Below are positions 26,345 through 33,138 of a stretch of DNA of 64,000 nucleotides, in pieces. The translations under genes were made by a program, and so were the position numbers. The stretch's first letter is position 1. Each line of letters starts with the position of its first letter. The notes below the pieces were generated by a model. The model did not search any database, was not told the DNA's origin, and saw only the letters and a list, made by a program, of their open reading frames with translations. Where the stretch lies: positions 62,001-126,000 of the forward strand of contig JAEEVF010000001.1 in assembly GCA_016290775.1 (NCBI GenBank), in the 5' to 3' direction. The DNA comes from Acetatifactor sp. (GTDB lineage Bacteria; Bacillota; Clostridia; Lachnospirales; Lachnospiraceae).

Positions 26345-27106
26345 ATGGCAAGTAAAGTTAAGAACGTGCTTTTAAAGCTCATGAACGTCCTGTCTGTCCT
26401 GATCATCATCGCTTCCGTGATGGCATTGCTCACCGTGGTGATGGCAAAGCCAGGACAGGCACCCAACTTCTTTGGGTATTCATTGTTTCGCGTGATGACG
26501 GGCAGCATGGAGCCGACGATCCCGACGAACTCTCTGATCGTGGTAAAGCGCGTGTCCGCAAGTGAACTTGCAGTCGGCGACGTGATCACCTTCTATTCCA
26601 GGGACCCGTCCCTGATGGGAGAGCCCAATACGCACAGGATCATCCGCATCGAGGAAGGCGAAGGCGGCCGCACCTTTACGACAAAGGGCGATGCCAATAA
26701 CATCGAGGACAAGTACCAGACAAAGGAAGAGGATCTGATCGGCAAGGTGGTATATTCTTCCAAAGGACTTGGAACCCTCGTGCGACTGATATCGAACCCG
26801 CTGATCTTTATCCCGTTGATCGTCGTTCCGCTTGTGATCATGCTCATCCGGAACGTATATGACGGGATCAAGGCAGCAAAGCAGCTTGCCAAGGAAGAAG
26901 AGGAAGCGGCCGTGCGCGAAGCCCTGGCGCAGCTACGGGAGAAGAAAAAGGCAGAGCAAGAGGCGGCAAAGACGCAAGAAGAGCCGCAAGCAACAACACA
27001 AGACGAGGCGCCAGAAACACCGAAGTCGCAGGGCGAAAACATATTCCAAGAGAAGATCCAAGAAGAAGCAACGAAAAAGGACCACGAGACATCACAAGGA
27101 GACTAA
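26345..27106 (+). CDS. SipW-type (ER-type) signal peptidase I, paralogue 2
   Basis: This encodes 253 residues and starts six bases after the coiled-coil stop. It has the same architecture as the first SipW: hydrophobic segment (8-33), Ser54 in MTGSMEPTIPTNS, His97 in NTHRI, Asp116 in TTKGDANN, a second membrane segment near 150-172, then a Glu/Lys/Gln-rich tail of about 75 residues. The tails of the two enzymes differ in sequence but both are long, charged and helical. Two divergent SipW enzymes in one operon suggest different substrates or stages. The next gene begins three bases after the stop. Confidence 0.92.
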   Translation: MASKVKNVLLKLMNVLSVLIIIASVMALLTVVMAKPGQAPNFFGYSLFRVMTGSMEPTIPTNSLIVVKRVSASELAVGDVITFYSRDPSLMGEPNTHRIIRIEEGEGGRTFTTKGDANNIEDKYQTKEEDLIGKVVYSSKGLGTLVRLISNPLIFIPLIVVPLVIMLIRNVYDGIKAAKQLAKEEEEAAVREALAQLREKKKAEQEAAKTQEEPQATTQDEAPETPKSQGENIFQEKIQEEATKKDHETSQGD

Positions 27107-27109
27107 CAT

Positions 27110-27787
27110 ATGGCAACCCTAAAAATCAAATCGGGCACGAAGCTTCACATGGCATATGATGCCGAGCTTGGTAAAGAGCCCGAATTCAACATGGTCTGCA
27201 CCTTTAACAGATCGCTGAACGAATCCGCATTTTTGATCTCCATCCCCGTCGTGAACGGAAAACCTCTTGAGGTGGATGAGAGTCAAAAGCTTCTCATTCA
27301 ATATGGTGGCGGCGCCGATGCCATGATCTTTGCAGGTTACGTGGATGACACCGTCAAGGAGGGCGTAAGGCGTTATTGGAAGATCCGTCGCGTATCCGAG
27401 CAGAGACAGTTCTTCCAGCGTGCTGATGAACGTGTAAAGGTGACCTTGCGCGTGGAATATTGTCAGGAGACTTGGCCGCTCAACGCAGACGGCGAGATCC
27501 CCAAGGAAGACGGCATGAGCCTCGACGTATCTGCCGGTGGTGCCGCAGTCTTCATGAACAGACGCTTCGACGTCGGCGAGATCGTGGAACTGAGCCTTCC
27601 TCGTGTCGGAACCAGCGCAAAAGGCCAGGCCCTAATGGAAGTTGGTACCGTCTGCTGGGTGCGTGAGGCGCCGAAGGGAAGCATGTACCGCCTGCTATGC
27701 GGTCTTCAGTTCAGGTTTGGTGACTCTTCTGAAAAGGAACAGCTTCAGGATTATCTGTCCAACGTAAAAGAGAAGTATAAATTATAA
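27110..27787 (+). CDS. PilZ domain protein, YcgR/YpfA-like
   Basis: This encodes 225 residues. An N-terminal YcgR-like beta domain (residues 5-95) precedes a PilZ domain. The second PilZ motif is intact: DVSAGG at 139-144 fits DxSxxG. The first motif, normally RxxxR, reads R99-Q-F-F-Q103-R104, so the second arginine is displaced by one residue. Family members bind cyclic di-GMP and pass the signal to a partner; binding here is plausible but not certain given the altered motif. Tight linkage to sipW (3-base gap) suggests that export or assembly of the surface proteins is tuned by cyclic di-GMP. Confidence 0.85.
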   Translation: MATLKIKSGTKLHMAYDAELGKEPEFNMVCTFNRSLNESAFLISIPVVNGKPLEVDESQKLLIQYGGGADAMIFAGYVDDTVKEGVRRYWKIRRVSEQRQFFQRADERVKVTLRVEYCQETWPLNADGEIPKEDGMSLDVSAGGAAVFMNRRFDVGEIVELSLPRVGTSAKGQALMEVGTVCWVREAPKGSMYRLLCGLQFRFGDSSEKEQLQDYLSNVKEKYKL

Positions 27788-27807
27788 CAGGCAAGAAGGA
27801 TTAAGGC

Positions 27808-28797
27808 GTGAAGTTAAAAAAGTTACCCGAAGAAAATGAGAATATGAAGAAGCCGAAAAGGAACAATGGCAAGGGCAAGGAAAAGAGCAAGGACCAAGTG
27901 GTCCGGATCGAAAAGCTCGAGCAGATCCTGGCGGAAAACGGCGATGAGCTTGATGACGACACCATCGTCAGCATGTATATGCCAAGGCGTCGCCTTAAGC
28001 GCTTTGGTGCCGCGCTCCTTCGTCTGGACAGGATGAAACTCTTTCTTTTATTCCTGTTGCTTCTTGTTGCGTTCCTGTTTATCCTTGCGTTCATGCAGGA
28101 GAAGATGGGTAACTTTACCATCAACCTAAACCGTCTGGAGCTTTACCGCAAAGGTATTGCCATCGACGACAAGGGAACGTTTGACGATCCCACGGCTCGT
28201 CTTACCGTCCGCACGGTAGAGGATGCCACCAACATCACCATCACTGATCTGCCGGACAACCTGGATGACATTGACGGCGACCACAACGGCTACAACTATA
28301 TGGCATATACTTACTATGTAAGAAATGCCGGCAAGGAAGACGTGAATTACCTCGCAAGAGTGAACCTGGATGCCTGCGCGAAGGGTGCTGAAAAGGCAGT
28401 CCGAATTGCCATCTGGCGAAATGGCGAGCGCACCGTATATGCAGCGCCCGCGTCAGACGGAGGCCCCGAGGACGGATGCGTCAGCTTCGAGTCCGACAGA
28501 GTTGTTTGTACCTTTACGGAAGAAAACTTCCTGGTCGGTAACGTTGATAAGTACACCATCGTGATCTGGATGGAAGGTGAAGATCCTGATTGCATCGATT
28601 CCATCGTTGGCGGCAGCGTTCAGTTCAGCATGACCATCGACGCCATGGATCATAATGACAGTAGCCTTTTTGTAAAGTTCATTCAGGACATCAAGGATAC
28701 GCTGACCGGAGACAAACCCATCAGCGCGGCCGGAAATGATGCACCGAGTTATTATCAGTCAGGCGACGTGACTTGGGAAAATCGCCGCAATCAGTAA
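27808..28797 (+). CDS. single-pass membrane protein with WMEGEDPDC motif
   Basis: This encodes 329 residues from the GTG at 27808, preceded by AAGGATTAAGG; an in-frame ATG at 27844 lacks a good site. A long Lys-rich cytoplasmic head (about 75 residues) is followed by a hydrophobic segment (77-96) that lacks the AWF signature and looks uncleaved. The outer domain contains YNYMAYTYYVRNAG, beta strands, and IVIWMEGEDPDC near residue 255, the same C-terminal motif as the TasA-like subunits. It may be a membrane-retained member of the family, for example a base or nucleator, with an added tail of about 55 residues. Last gene of the first island unit. Confidence 0.8.
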   Translation: MKLKKLPEENENMKKPKRNNGKGKEKSKDQVVRIEKLEQILAENGDELDDDTIVSMYMPRRRLKRFGAALLRLDRMKLFLLFLLLLVAFLFILAFMQEKMGNFTINLNRLELYRKGIAIDDKGTFDDPTARLTVRTVEDATNITITDLPDNLDDIDGDHNGYNYMAYTYYVRNAGKEDVNYLARVNLDACAKGAEKAVRIAIWRNGERTVYAAPASDGGPEDGCVSFESDRVVCTFTEENFLVGNVDKYTIVIWMEGEDPDCIDSIVGGSVQFSMTIDAMDHNDSSLFVKFIQDIKDTLTGDKPISAAGNDAPSYYQSGDVTWENRRNQ

Positions 28798-28903
28798 TAA
28801 GATAAAGGAAACTCAATCGTTTTAGGTTAGTGTCAAAACTCCGTCAAAACAGATAAAAAACCGTTTTACAATAAACTTATTTTGTGCATTTTTCAAAAAA
28901 CAC

Positions 28904-28932
28904 TTGAAAAACGTGAAAAACTGGTGTAAAAT
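28904..28932 (+). promoter_or_regulatory. island promoter P2 (TasA-like gene)
   Basis: TTGAAA (28904-28909), spacer 17, TAAAAT (28927-28932) preceded by GGTG. It lies about 350 bases upstream of the coding start, implying a long leader. The 100 bases upstream are AT-rich and no terminator for the preceding unit is visible. Confidence 0.75.
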
Positions 28933-28938
28933 GAAGTC

Positions 28939-29282
28939 ACCAAATGAAAAAGGTACGCTCGGTGCATTGCACCGTTTGTATAACAATTAAATATTGGCCC
29001 TGTGTTCCAGATTCTTACGAAACGGTCCCCCTATTAAGAGATGGTATCCTCATCGGCGGGTGAAGGAAAAAATACTCTTTTAACCGGGCCCGGTGGGAGT
29101 ATGATCTGTTAACAGGACGGATCCGGACGACAGTATCGGAACGTAGGGGCAACGAAGTGGCGACCGATCACCGCTCCTTCGAAAGGATTGGACCTTCTGG
29201 CGGAGCTCCAATCTGGTACGATCAACTGTCTACCGCGGCAGACACACACTGAAGCGGAATACTCAAAAAGGAGGAAACTATT
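28939..29282 (+). promoter_or_regulatory. long structured 5' leader of the TasA-like gene
   Basis: About 340 bases without a credible reading frame. Visible inverted repeats include CGGTGCA-T-TGCACCG near 28958-28974, ATACTC...GAGTAT (about 29070-29102) enclosing ACCGGGCCCGGT, ATTGGA...TCCAAT around 29186-29213, and TGTCT...AGACA near 29229-29246, just before the AAGGAGG at about 29268. I do not recognise a known riboswitch class and see no GEMM-type cyclic di-GMP signature. It could confer mRNA stability or ligand control. Confidence 0.5.
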
Positions 29283-30116
29283 ATGACAGTGAAAAGTTTG
29301 AAAAAGCAATTGATGGCTGCTATCGCAATGGTATTGGTTGCAACCATCGCACTTGGAAGCTCGACGTATGCATGGTTTGCAGCGAACAACATCGTAACTG
29401 CTACGAATATGCAGGTTACGGCACAGACTTCCGGATCATTGGTTATCACCAATAGTGCATTACCTAATGCTGATACCGGAACAATTACGGTTGCATCTTC
29501 TGATACGGCAGCAACCGCGGTAATCCCCACCACACATGACCTGACCACTGCAACGACCACTGGTTTGATCTATAACACGAACCCTGGAGATGTTTCATCG
29601 ACCACTGGTTTGCAAGAAGGTTCGACGGCTTTGGCTTTTGCTGAAGCTGTAAATGGAACTCCCACTGGTAGTGTGTATTTCCTGGATTACACCGTTTATA
29701 TCGCAGCTACTGGTAATGAGCTGACGACTCAGGATCTTACGATTACCTTAACGAACGCTGCAGTAACGACGCTCCCTGGCGCAACCTCCATTGATTTCTA
29801 CTATGCGACTGTTTCTTCGGCTACTGCACCTGCAGTAAGTTCTTCTACCTTTGCTGGAACTCTGAATCTGGCAGGATTGGACGCTGCAACTAATGACGCT
29901 TCTACCGCGAAGACGCAGCTGGTGATCAATGGCTCCGGAAGCGGAATCACCATTCCTAAGGCTGGAACTTCTTCTGCAATCGCAGTTCTTATGAGAGTAT
30001 ATGTAGATGGTGCACTTAAGGATTCCGCTACCACTACTTACATAAAGAACATCGATGTTGCTGAAATCGCAGCTCAGACTCTGGGCGTTCAGTTTGAGGC
30101 ATCTGATCATTCATAA
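29283..30116 (+). CDS. TasA-like exported protein, probable major subunit
   Basis: This encodes 277 residues with a strong AAAAAGGAGG site. A short head MTVKSLKKQL is followed by a hydrophobic segment ending GSSTYAWFAANNIV, the most canonical SipW-cognate signal of the island. The mature protein is Thr/Ala/Ser-rich with few charges and no Cys, the kind of composition seen in abundant fibre subunits, with a C-terminal VLMRVYVDG in place of the WLEG motif. It is the only gene of its transcription unit, with its own promoter, a long leader, and a terminator 35 bases after the stop. Dosage arrangement suggests it is made in excess over the other subunits. Function by analogy to TasA; no direct proof. 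Confidence 0.85.
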   Translation: MTVKSLKKQLMAAIAMVLVATIALGSSTYAWFAANNIVTATNMQVTAQTSGSLVITNSALPNADTGTITVASSDTAATAVIPTTHDLTTATTTGLIYNTNPGDVSSTTGLQEGSTALAFAEAVNGTPTGSVYFLDYTVYIAATGNELTTQDLTITLTNAAVTTLPGATSIDFYYATVSSATAPAVSSSTFAGTLNLAGLDAATNDASTAKTQLVINGSGSGITIPKAGTSSAIAVLMRVYVDGALKDSATTTYIKNIDVAEIAAQTLGVQFEASDHS

Positions 30117-30150
30117 GATTGATGATTAGCTGAATGACAAAACGAACAAA

Positions 30151-30181
30151 GATCCGAGGCGAAAGCCTCGGGTCTTTTTTT
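30151..30181 (+). terminator. intrinsic terminator of TasA-like gene
   Basis: A ten-pair stem (30151-30160 with 30165-30174) closed by GAAA is followed by TTTTTTT. It ends the single-gene unit. Confidence 0.92.
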
Positions 30182-30182
30182 C

Positions 30183-30210
30183 TTGACATTTCCCGCACAT
30201 ATGATATTCT
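30183..30210 (+). promoter_or_regulatory. possible promoter upstream of toxin-antitoxin genes
   Basis: TTGACA (30183-30188), spacer 16, TATTCT (30205-30210), followed by the small hairpin GCACGTTCGTGC. It would give a leader of about 140 bases to the toxin gene. Less convincing than the promoter at 30319. Confidence 0.4.
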
Positions 30211-30308
30211 ATTAATGCACGTTCGTGCGTTTCATTTATTCAAATTCAAATCTGTTTTATATCCATGTAAAAAACAATAGGACAAGGAAAGGGGGTATAC
30301 CGCAGGGC

Positions 30309-30347
30309 AAATTTGTTATGGACAGGCAATAACAAATTTGTTATAAT
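30309..30347 (+). promoter_or_regulatory. autoregulated promoter/operator of toxin-antitoxin operon
   Basis: TGGACA (30319-30324), spacer 17, and TATAAT (30342-30347). A perfect 16-bp palindrome ATAACAAATTTGTTAT (30329-30344) covers the spacer and the first bases of the -10, and a second partial copy AAATTTGTTAT lies at 30309-30319 over the -35 edge. This is the expected arrangement for repression by the HTH antitoxin. The predicted start of transcription is within about 8 bases of the toxin ATG. Confidence 0.75.
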
Positions 30348-30360
30348 CAGGTAAGGCAGA

Positions 30361-30762
30361 ATGTTCAGTATCATCATGTACGAGGACGAACAAGGCAGGT
30401 CGGAGATTGCCTTGTTCTTGAAGAAATTATGCGTAGAATCGAGTGAGAGCGGGGATGCAAGGTCGCTGCTTCAAAAGACCGTGGCATATTTGGATCTCTT
30501 GGAAGAGATGGGGACTCTGATAGGAGAACCCATGGCAAGGTACCTGGAAGGAAACATTTGGGAGCTGCGAGCGCTGCATGCTCGGATTCTGTTTGCGCCA
30601 ATTGGGAACAACACGCTCCTAGTGTTGCATCCAGTTGTCGTAAATGCTGACATGATTCCTCGAAAAGATATTGAAAAGGCTAAAAGGGAATTGGAAAGTT
30701 ATGCAAGGAGGCAAAGGAATAATGACGACATGGAAGGAAGTAAGAGAGGAACTCCCTCTTAG
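30361..30762 (+). CDS. RelE/HigB-like (Gp49 family) toxin
   Basis: This encodes 133 residues. The core GNIWELRALHARILF followed by the beta-strand/Lys-Arg-rich C-terminal region (NADMIPRKDIEKAKREL) is typical of the phage Gp49-like/HigB branch of RelE mRNA interferases, which cleave mRNA at the ribosome. Toxin precedes antitoxin as in HigBA. The reading frame overlaps the antitoxin start by 41 bases. The leader predicted from the promoter is very short, which could keep toxin translation low. The locus sits inside the surface-protein island and looks like a separate insertion. Confidence 0.82.
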   Translation: MFSIIMYEDEQGRSEIALFLKKLCVESSESGDARSLLQKTVAYLDLLEEMGTLIGEPMARYLEGNIWELRALHARILFAPIGNNTLLVLHPVVVNADMIPRKDIEKAKRELESYARRQRNNDDMEGSKRGTPS

Positions 30763-31009
30763 CGCGGAGGATGAAAAGGTGATCGCCATGGAGAAGGCTC
30801 TGATCAAGATGCTTGTGTCGATCAGAAAGAAGCAGGGATTGTCTCAAACAGAACTTGCCGACAGGTGTGGCGTAAAGCAACCGGCGCTCGCACGTATGGA
30901 AGGGCAGACGCATTCCCCGCAGGTCAGCAGCCTATTAAGGATTTTGATGCCGATGGGATATACTTTACAGATTGTACCGCTGAAAGAGAGTATGAAACAA
31001 AACAATTGA
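30722..31009 (+). CDS. XRE-family HTH antitoxin
   Basis: This encodes 95 residues. ATG 30722 has AGGAGG (30706-30711) ten bases upstream, inside the toxin gene. Residues 40-90 are a classical HTH: KKQGLSQTELADRCGVKQPALARME. The N-terminal 35 residues may wrap the toxin. Its strong ribosome binding site contrasts with the weak one of the toxin, giving the expected excess of antitoxin. Likely binds the palindrome at 30329-30344. Confidence 0.87.
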   Translation: MTTWKEVREELPLSAEDEKVIAMEKALIKMLVSIRKKQGLSQTELADRCGVKQPALARMEGQTHSPQVSSLLRILMPMGYTLQIVPLKESMKQNN

Positions 31010-31034
31010 AATGGACGCGGAAAAATGTTAATCT
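31006..31034 (+). promoter_or_regulatory. promoter of small coiled-coil gene and yqeY
   Basis: TTGAAA (31006-31011), spacer 17, TAATCT (31029-31034), overlapping the end of the antitoxin gene. The ATG follows 25 bases later. Confidence 0.5.
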
Positions 31035-31058
31035 AAAAATGTATTTGGGAGGGTTCTT

Positions 31059-31433
31059 ATGGATCAAGAATTAAAAGAGGTTTTACAGGCAATTAACGAG
31101 CGGTTCGACAAGATGGACGAGCGGTTCGACAAGATGGACGAGCGGTTCGACAAGATGGACGAGCGGTTCGACAGGATGGACGAGCGAATGGAGGAGCGTT
31201 TCGACAGGTTAGAGAACGACGTTACTTCAATCAAGCTTACGATCGAGAATGAGCTTAGGCCGAACATCCAGACTTTGGCAGGGGTGTGTCTTGATACGAA
31301 TCGAAAGCTGGACGATTACATTGAGAAGAACGATTCTAGAGTGGAGCAATTGGACCTTCGGGTGAGCAACCTGGAGATACAAAAATATCTAAAAAACAGA
31401 AATCACAGACGAAAGGCAGGAAGTTCAGAATGA
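31059..31433 (+). CDS. small heptad-repeat coiled-coil protein
   Basis: This encodes 124 residues, with GGGAGGG upstream. The N-terminal half contains four exact or near-exact RFDKMDE heptads, then a further amphipathic helix; the end is Arg/Lys-rich. Such proteins are common and poorly characterised in clostridia and often lie beside toxin-antitoxin or phage-related genes. No membrane segment. The last four bases overlap the next gene (ATGA), so translation is coupled. Confidence 0.75.
   Translation: MDQELKEVLQAINERFDKMDERFDKMDERFDKMDERFDRMDERMEERFDRLENDVTSIKLTIENELRPNIQTLAGVCLDTNRKLDDYIEKNDSRVEQLDLRVSNLEIQKYLKNRNHRRKAGSSE
31098..31181 (+). repeat. four 21-bp tandem repeats
   Basis: Four copies of a 21-base unit beginning GAGCGGTTCGACAA, at 31098, 31119, 31140 and 31161, the last with one change. 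Each encodes one seven-residue coil turn, making copy number prone to slippage. Confidence 0.92.
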
Positions 31434-31867
31434 AACTGGAAACATTACAGAGTGCAATGATCGCGGCGATGAAGGCACGTGATAAGGCAAGAAAGGATTC
31501 CATTGCAGTCCTTGTTTCGGCCGCAAAGAAGGCAGGCATTGATGCAGGTTGCCGCGAGGCCATTCCGGAGGAGATGGTGGATCAGGCAATCCTCAAGGAG
31601 ATGAAATCCGTAAAGGAGCAGGTGGAGACTTGCCCTGCGGAGCGCGCGGAGCTCTTGGAAGAGTACAAGGCTAGACTTGCCGTGTTTGAGGAGTTTGCAC
31701 CGAAGATGATGAACGCGGAGGAGATCAAGGTATTCCTTCAGGAAAAGTTTGCTGACGTGGTTGCCACCAAGAATAAAGGCGCAATCATGAAGGCCGTAAT
31801 GCCTGAACTCAAAGGCAAGGCGGACGGCAAGGAAATTGGTGCCGTTGTTGCGGAACTGTGCAAGTAA
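31430..31867 (+). CDS. yqeY: GatB/YqeY domain protein
   Basis: This encodes 145 residues, the standard length. The helical YqeY fold is recognisable from the N-terminal LQSAMIAAMKARDKARKDSI and the C-terminal GAIMKAVMPELKGKADGKEIGAVV, which resembles the tRNA-contacting tail domain of the amidotransferase subunit GatB. The biological role of stand-alone YqeY is not settled. It overlaps the coiled-coil gene by four bases. Confidence 0.92.
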   Translation: MKLETLQSAMIAAMKARDKARKDSIAVLVSAAKKAGIDAGCREAIPEEMVDQAILKEMKSVKEQVETCPAERAELLEEYKARLAVFEEFAPKMMNAEEIKVFLQEKFADVVATKNKGAIMKAVMPELKGKADGKEIGAVVAELCK

Positions 31868-31885
31868 TTTTTGGTTTCCAAACTA

Positions 31886-31914
31886 TTGAAATTCTGTGGG
31901 TTTTGGTGTATAAT
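31886..31914 (+). promoter_or_regulatory. island promoter P3
   Basis: TTGAAA (31886-31891), spacer 17, TATAAT (31909-31914) preceded by GGTG. It is the strongest consensus of the four island promoters and directs transcription into the structured RNA at 31921. Confidence 0.8.
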
Positions 31915-31920
31915 ATCCTT

Positions 31921-32030
31921 ACAATTCAAGGGCCAACCCTGACAGAATATTATCGACCTGTGAAAAGGTCGTACTCTTGAATCATACACCCGTATTGGCT
32001 CTTAGGAGTTAGTATGGGTGCTTTTTGTTT
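31921..32030 (+). ncRNA. structured leader/attenuator RNA with terminator
   Basis: From the predicted start the RNA holds ATTCAAG (31924-31930) pairing with CTTGAAT (31976-31982), enclosing the hairpin CGACC-GGTCG (31954-31971). A 15-pair terminator stem follows (31987-32001 with 32006-32020, including G-T pairs) and then CTTTTTG. GCCAA at 31932-31936 is complementary to TTGGC (31995-31999) within the terminator arm, so an alternative antiterminator fold is possible. The next gene starts 36 bases downstream. I do not recognise a known riboswitch family; it could also be a free small RNA of about 110 nt. Confidence 0.65.
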
Positions 32031-32065
32031 ATCTAAGAATGTTGGCGGAAAGGGAGGTGGAAAAC

Positions 32066-33046
32066 ATGCAGAAAAAAGAGCAGGATACCAAGAACCTTAA
32101 AAAACAAAAACTCATGATCGTAATGCAGCTTGTGGAATGCTCTATTGCTTTGGTCATTTTTGCATGTGGCGTTTTCGCATACATGACAAAGGCATGGTAT
32201 GCGAAAAACCGAGAGCTGACTGGTGAGAATAGCTCAGTAACGAGTGCGTCGACAACCTCCCTGTTCATTGAAAGAGGAACGACATTGCCTGAGCCGAAGA
32301 ATTATTACACATCCGTTTCGCATCAATGGGCAAACACCGCAGCGCTTTATCCGATCTCCACGAAGGATTGTGCAAACTGGTGGTACGCAAGCAAGTTTGA
32401 AAATGTCTCCGACGGGAACGGTAATATGACTCTGCAGGCGACGCAATATACACAACTTACGGCAGGAGCCACGGCTTCCACTACGGTGGTAGCCGAAGAC
32501 AGTAATGTCGGGACTTATCTCAACGCCCTCGAGGGAAGTGCTTCTCGCGTGGCATATCTCTACGAAGATTACATGCTCTACACCACTGATCAGGATTTGG
32601 CCGTTTACCTGCACCCGACGAACCCGATCACGGTTAGCTACCAAGACAATGGAACGACGGCGCGGCAACTTAATGAAGCGCTCCGCGTGGCAATCGTTGT
32701 TGGGGATGGAAACGGCGCATTAAAACTCTTTTATGCGCCCATCACGGAAACGGGCTCCGGAAACAGTGCAAATGCCGTGACAGGATTCTCCAACGTGAAG
32801 AATGCGACTGAGGTGGAAGCCTTTACCATGTCGACGATATCAAACTATCAGGCGGCAGCGGTTCAAGGAGATCCATACACGTTCACTGCGGGGACGACCT
32901 CCCTGGGAACGGCTGGAACGAGCGGACTTCACGTTCGTGTCTACATCTGGCTGGAAGGCACGGACGCGCAGGCACTGATCGGTGTGTCCGACAAGGATAT
33001 CAAAGGAATTAACGTGAACGTGAGCTTTGTGGGGGTGGCGCAGTAA
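32066..33046 (+). CDS. SipW-cognate exported protein, TasA-like subunit E
   Basis: About 326 residues; ATG 32066 follows GGGAGGTGG by six bases. A Lys/Gln-rich head of 18 residues precedes a hydrophobic segment ending MTKAWYAKNRELTG, an AWY variant of the SipW-cognate signal. The exported part has YPISTKDCANWW near residue 100 and the C-terminal VYIWLEGTDAQ motif followed by a strand of VNVSFVGV type, placing it in the same family as the 16-19 kb subunits, although both Cys of the C-terminal motif are absent. First gene of a three-gene unit under P3. Confidence 0.83.
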   Translation: MQKKEQDTKNLKKQKLMIVMQLVECSIALVIFACGVFAYMTKAWYAKNRELTGENSSVTSASTTSLFIERGTTLPEPKNYYTSVSHQWANTAALYPISTKDCANWWYASKFENVSDGNGNMTLQATQYTQLTAGATASTTVVAEDSNVGTYLNALEGSASRVAYLYEDYMLYTTDQDLAVYLHPTNPITVSYQDNGTTARQLNEALRVAIVVGDGNGALKLFYAPITETGSGNSANAVTGFSNVKNATEVEAFTMSTISNYQAAAVQGDPYTFTAGTTSLGTAGTSGLHVRVYIWLEGTDAQALIGVSDKDIKGINVNVSFVGVAQ

Positions 33047-33138
33047 GACTGCGCCACTTTGCGCCCACAGGGAATTGATACAAGTAACCAAAGTCACCAC
33101 AAGCAACTGGGCGGAAGCGCTTTTTGGGGTAAGAAATC

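Noticed and set aside
28939..29282. Cyclic di-GMP riboswitch in the leader of the TasA-like gene.
   Set aside because: Suggested by the nearby PilZ gene, but neither the GEMM-I nor the class II conserved core could be found by eye.
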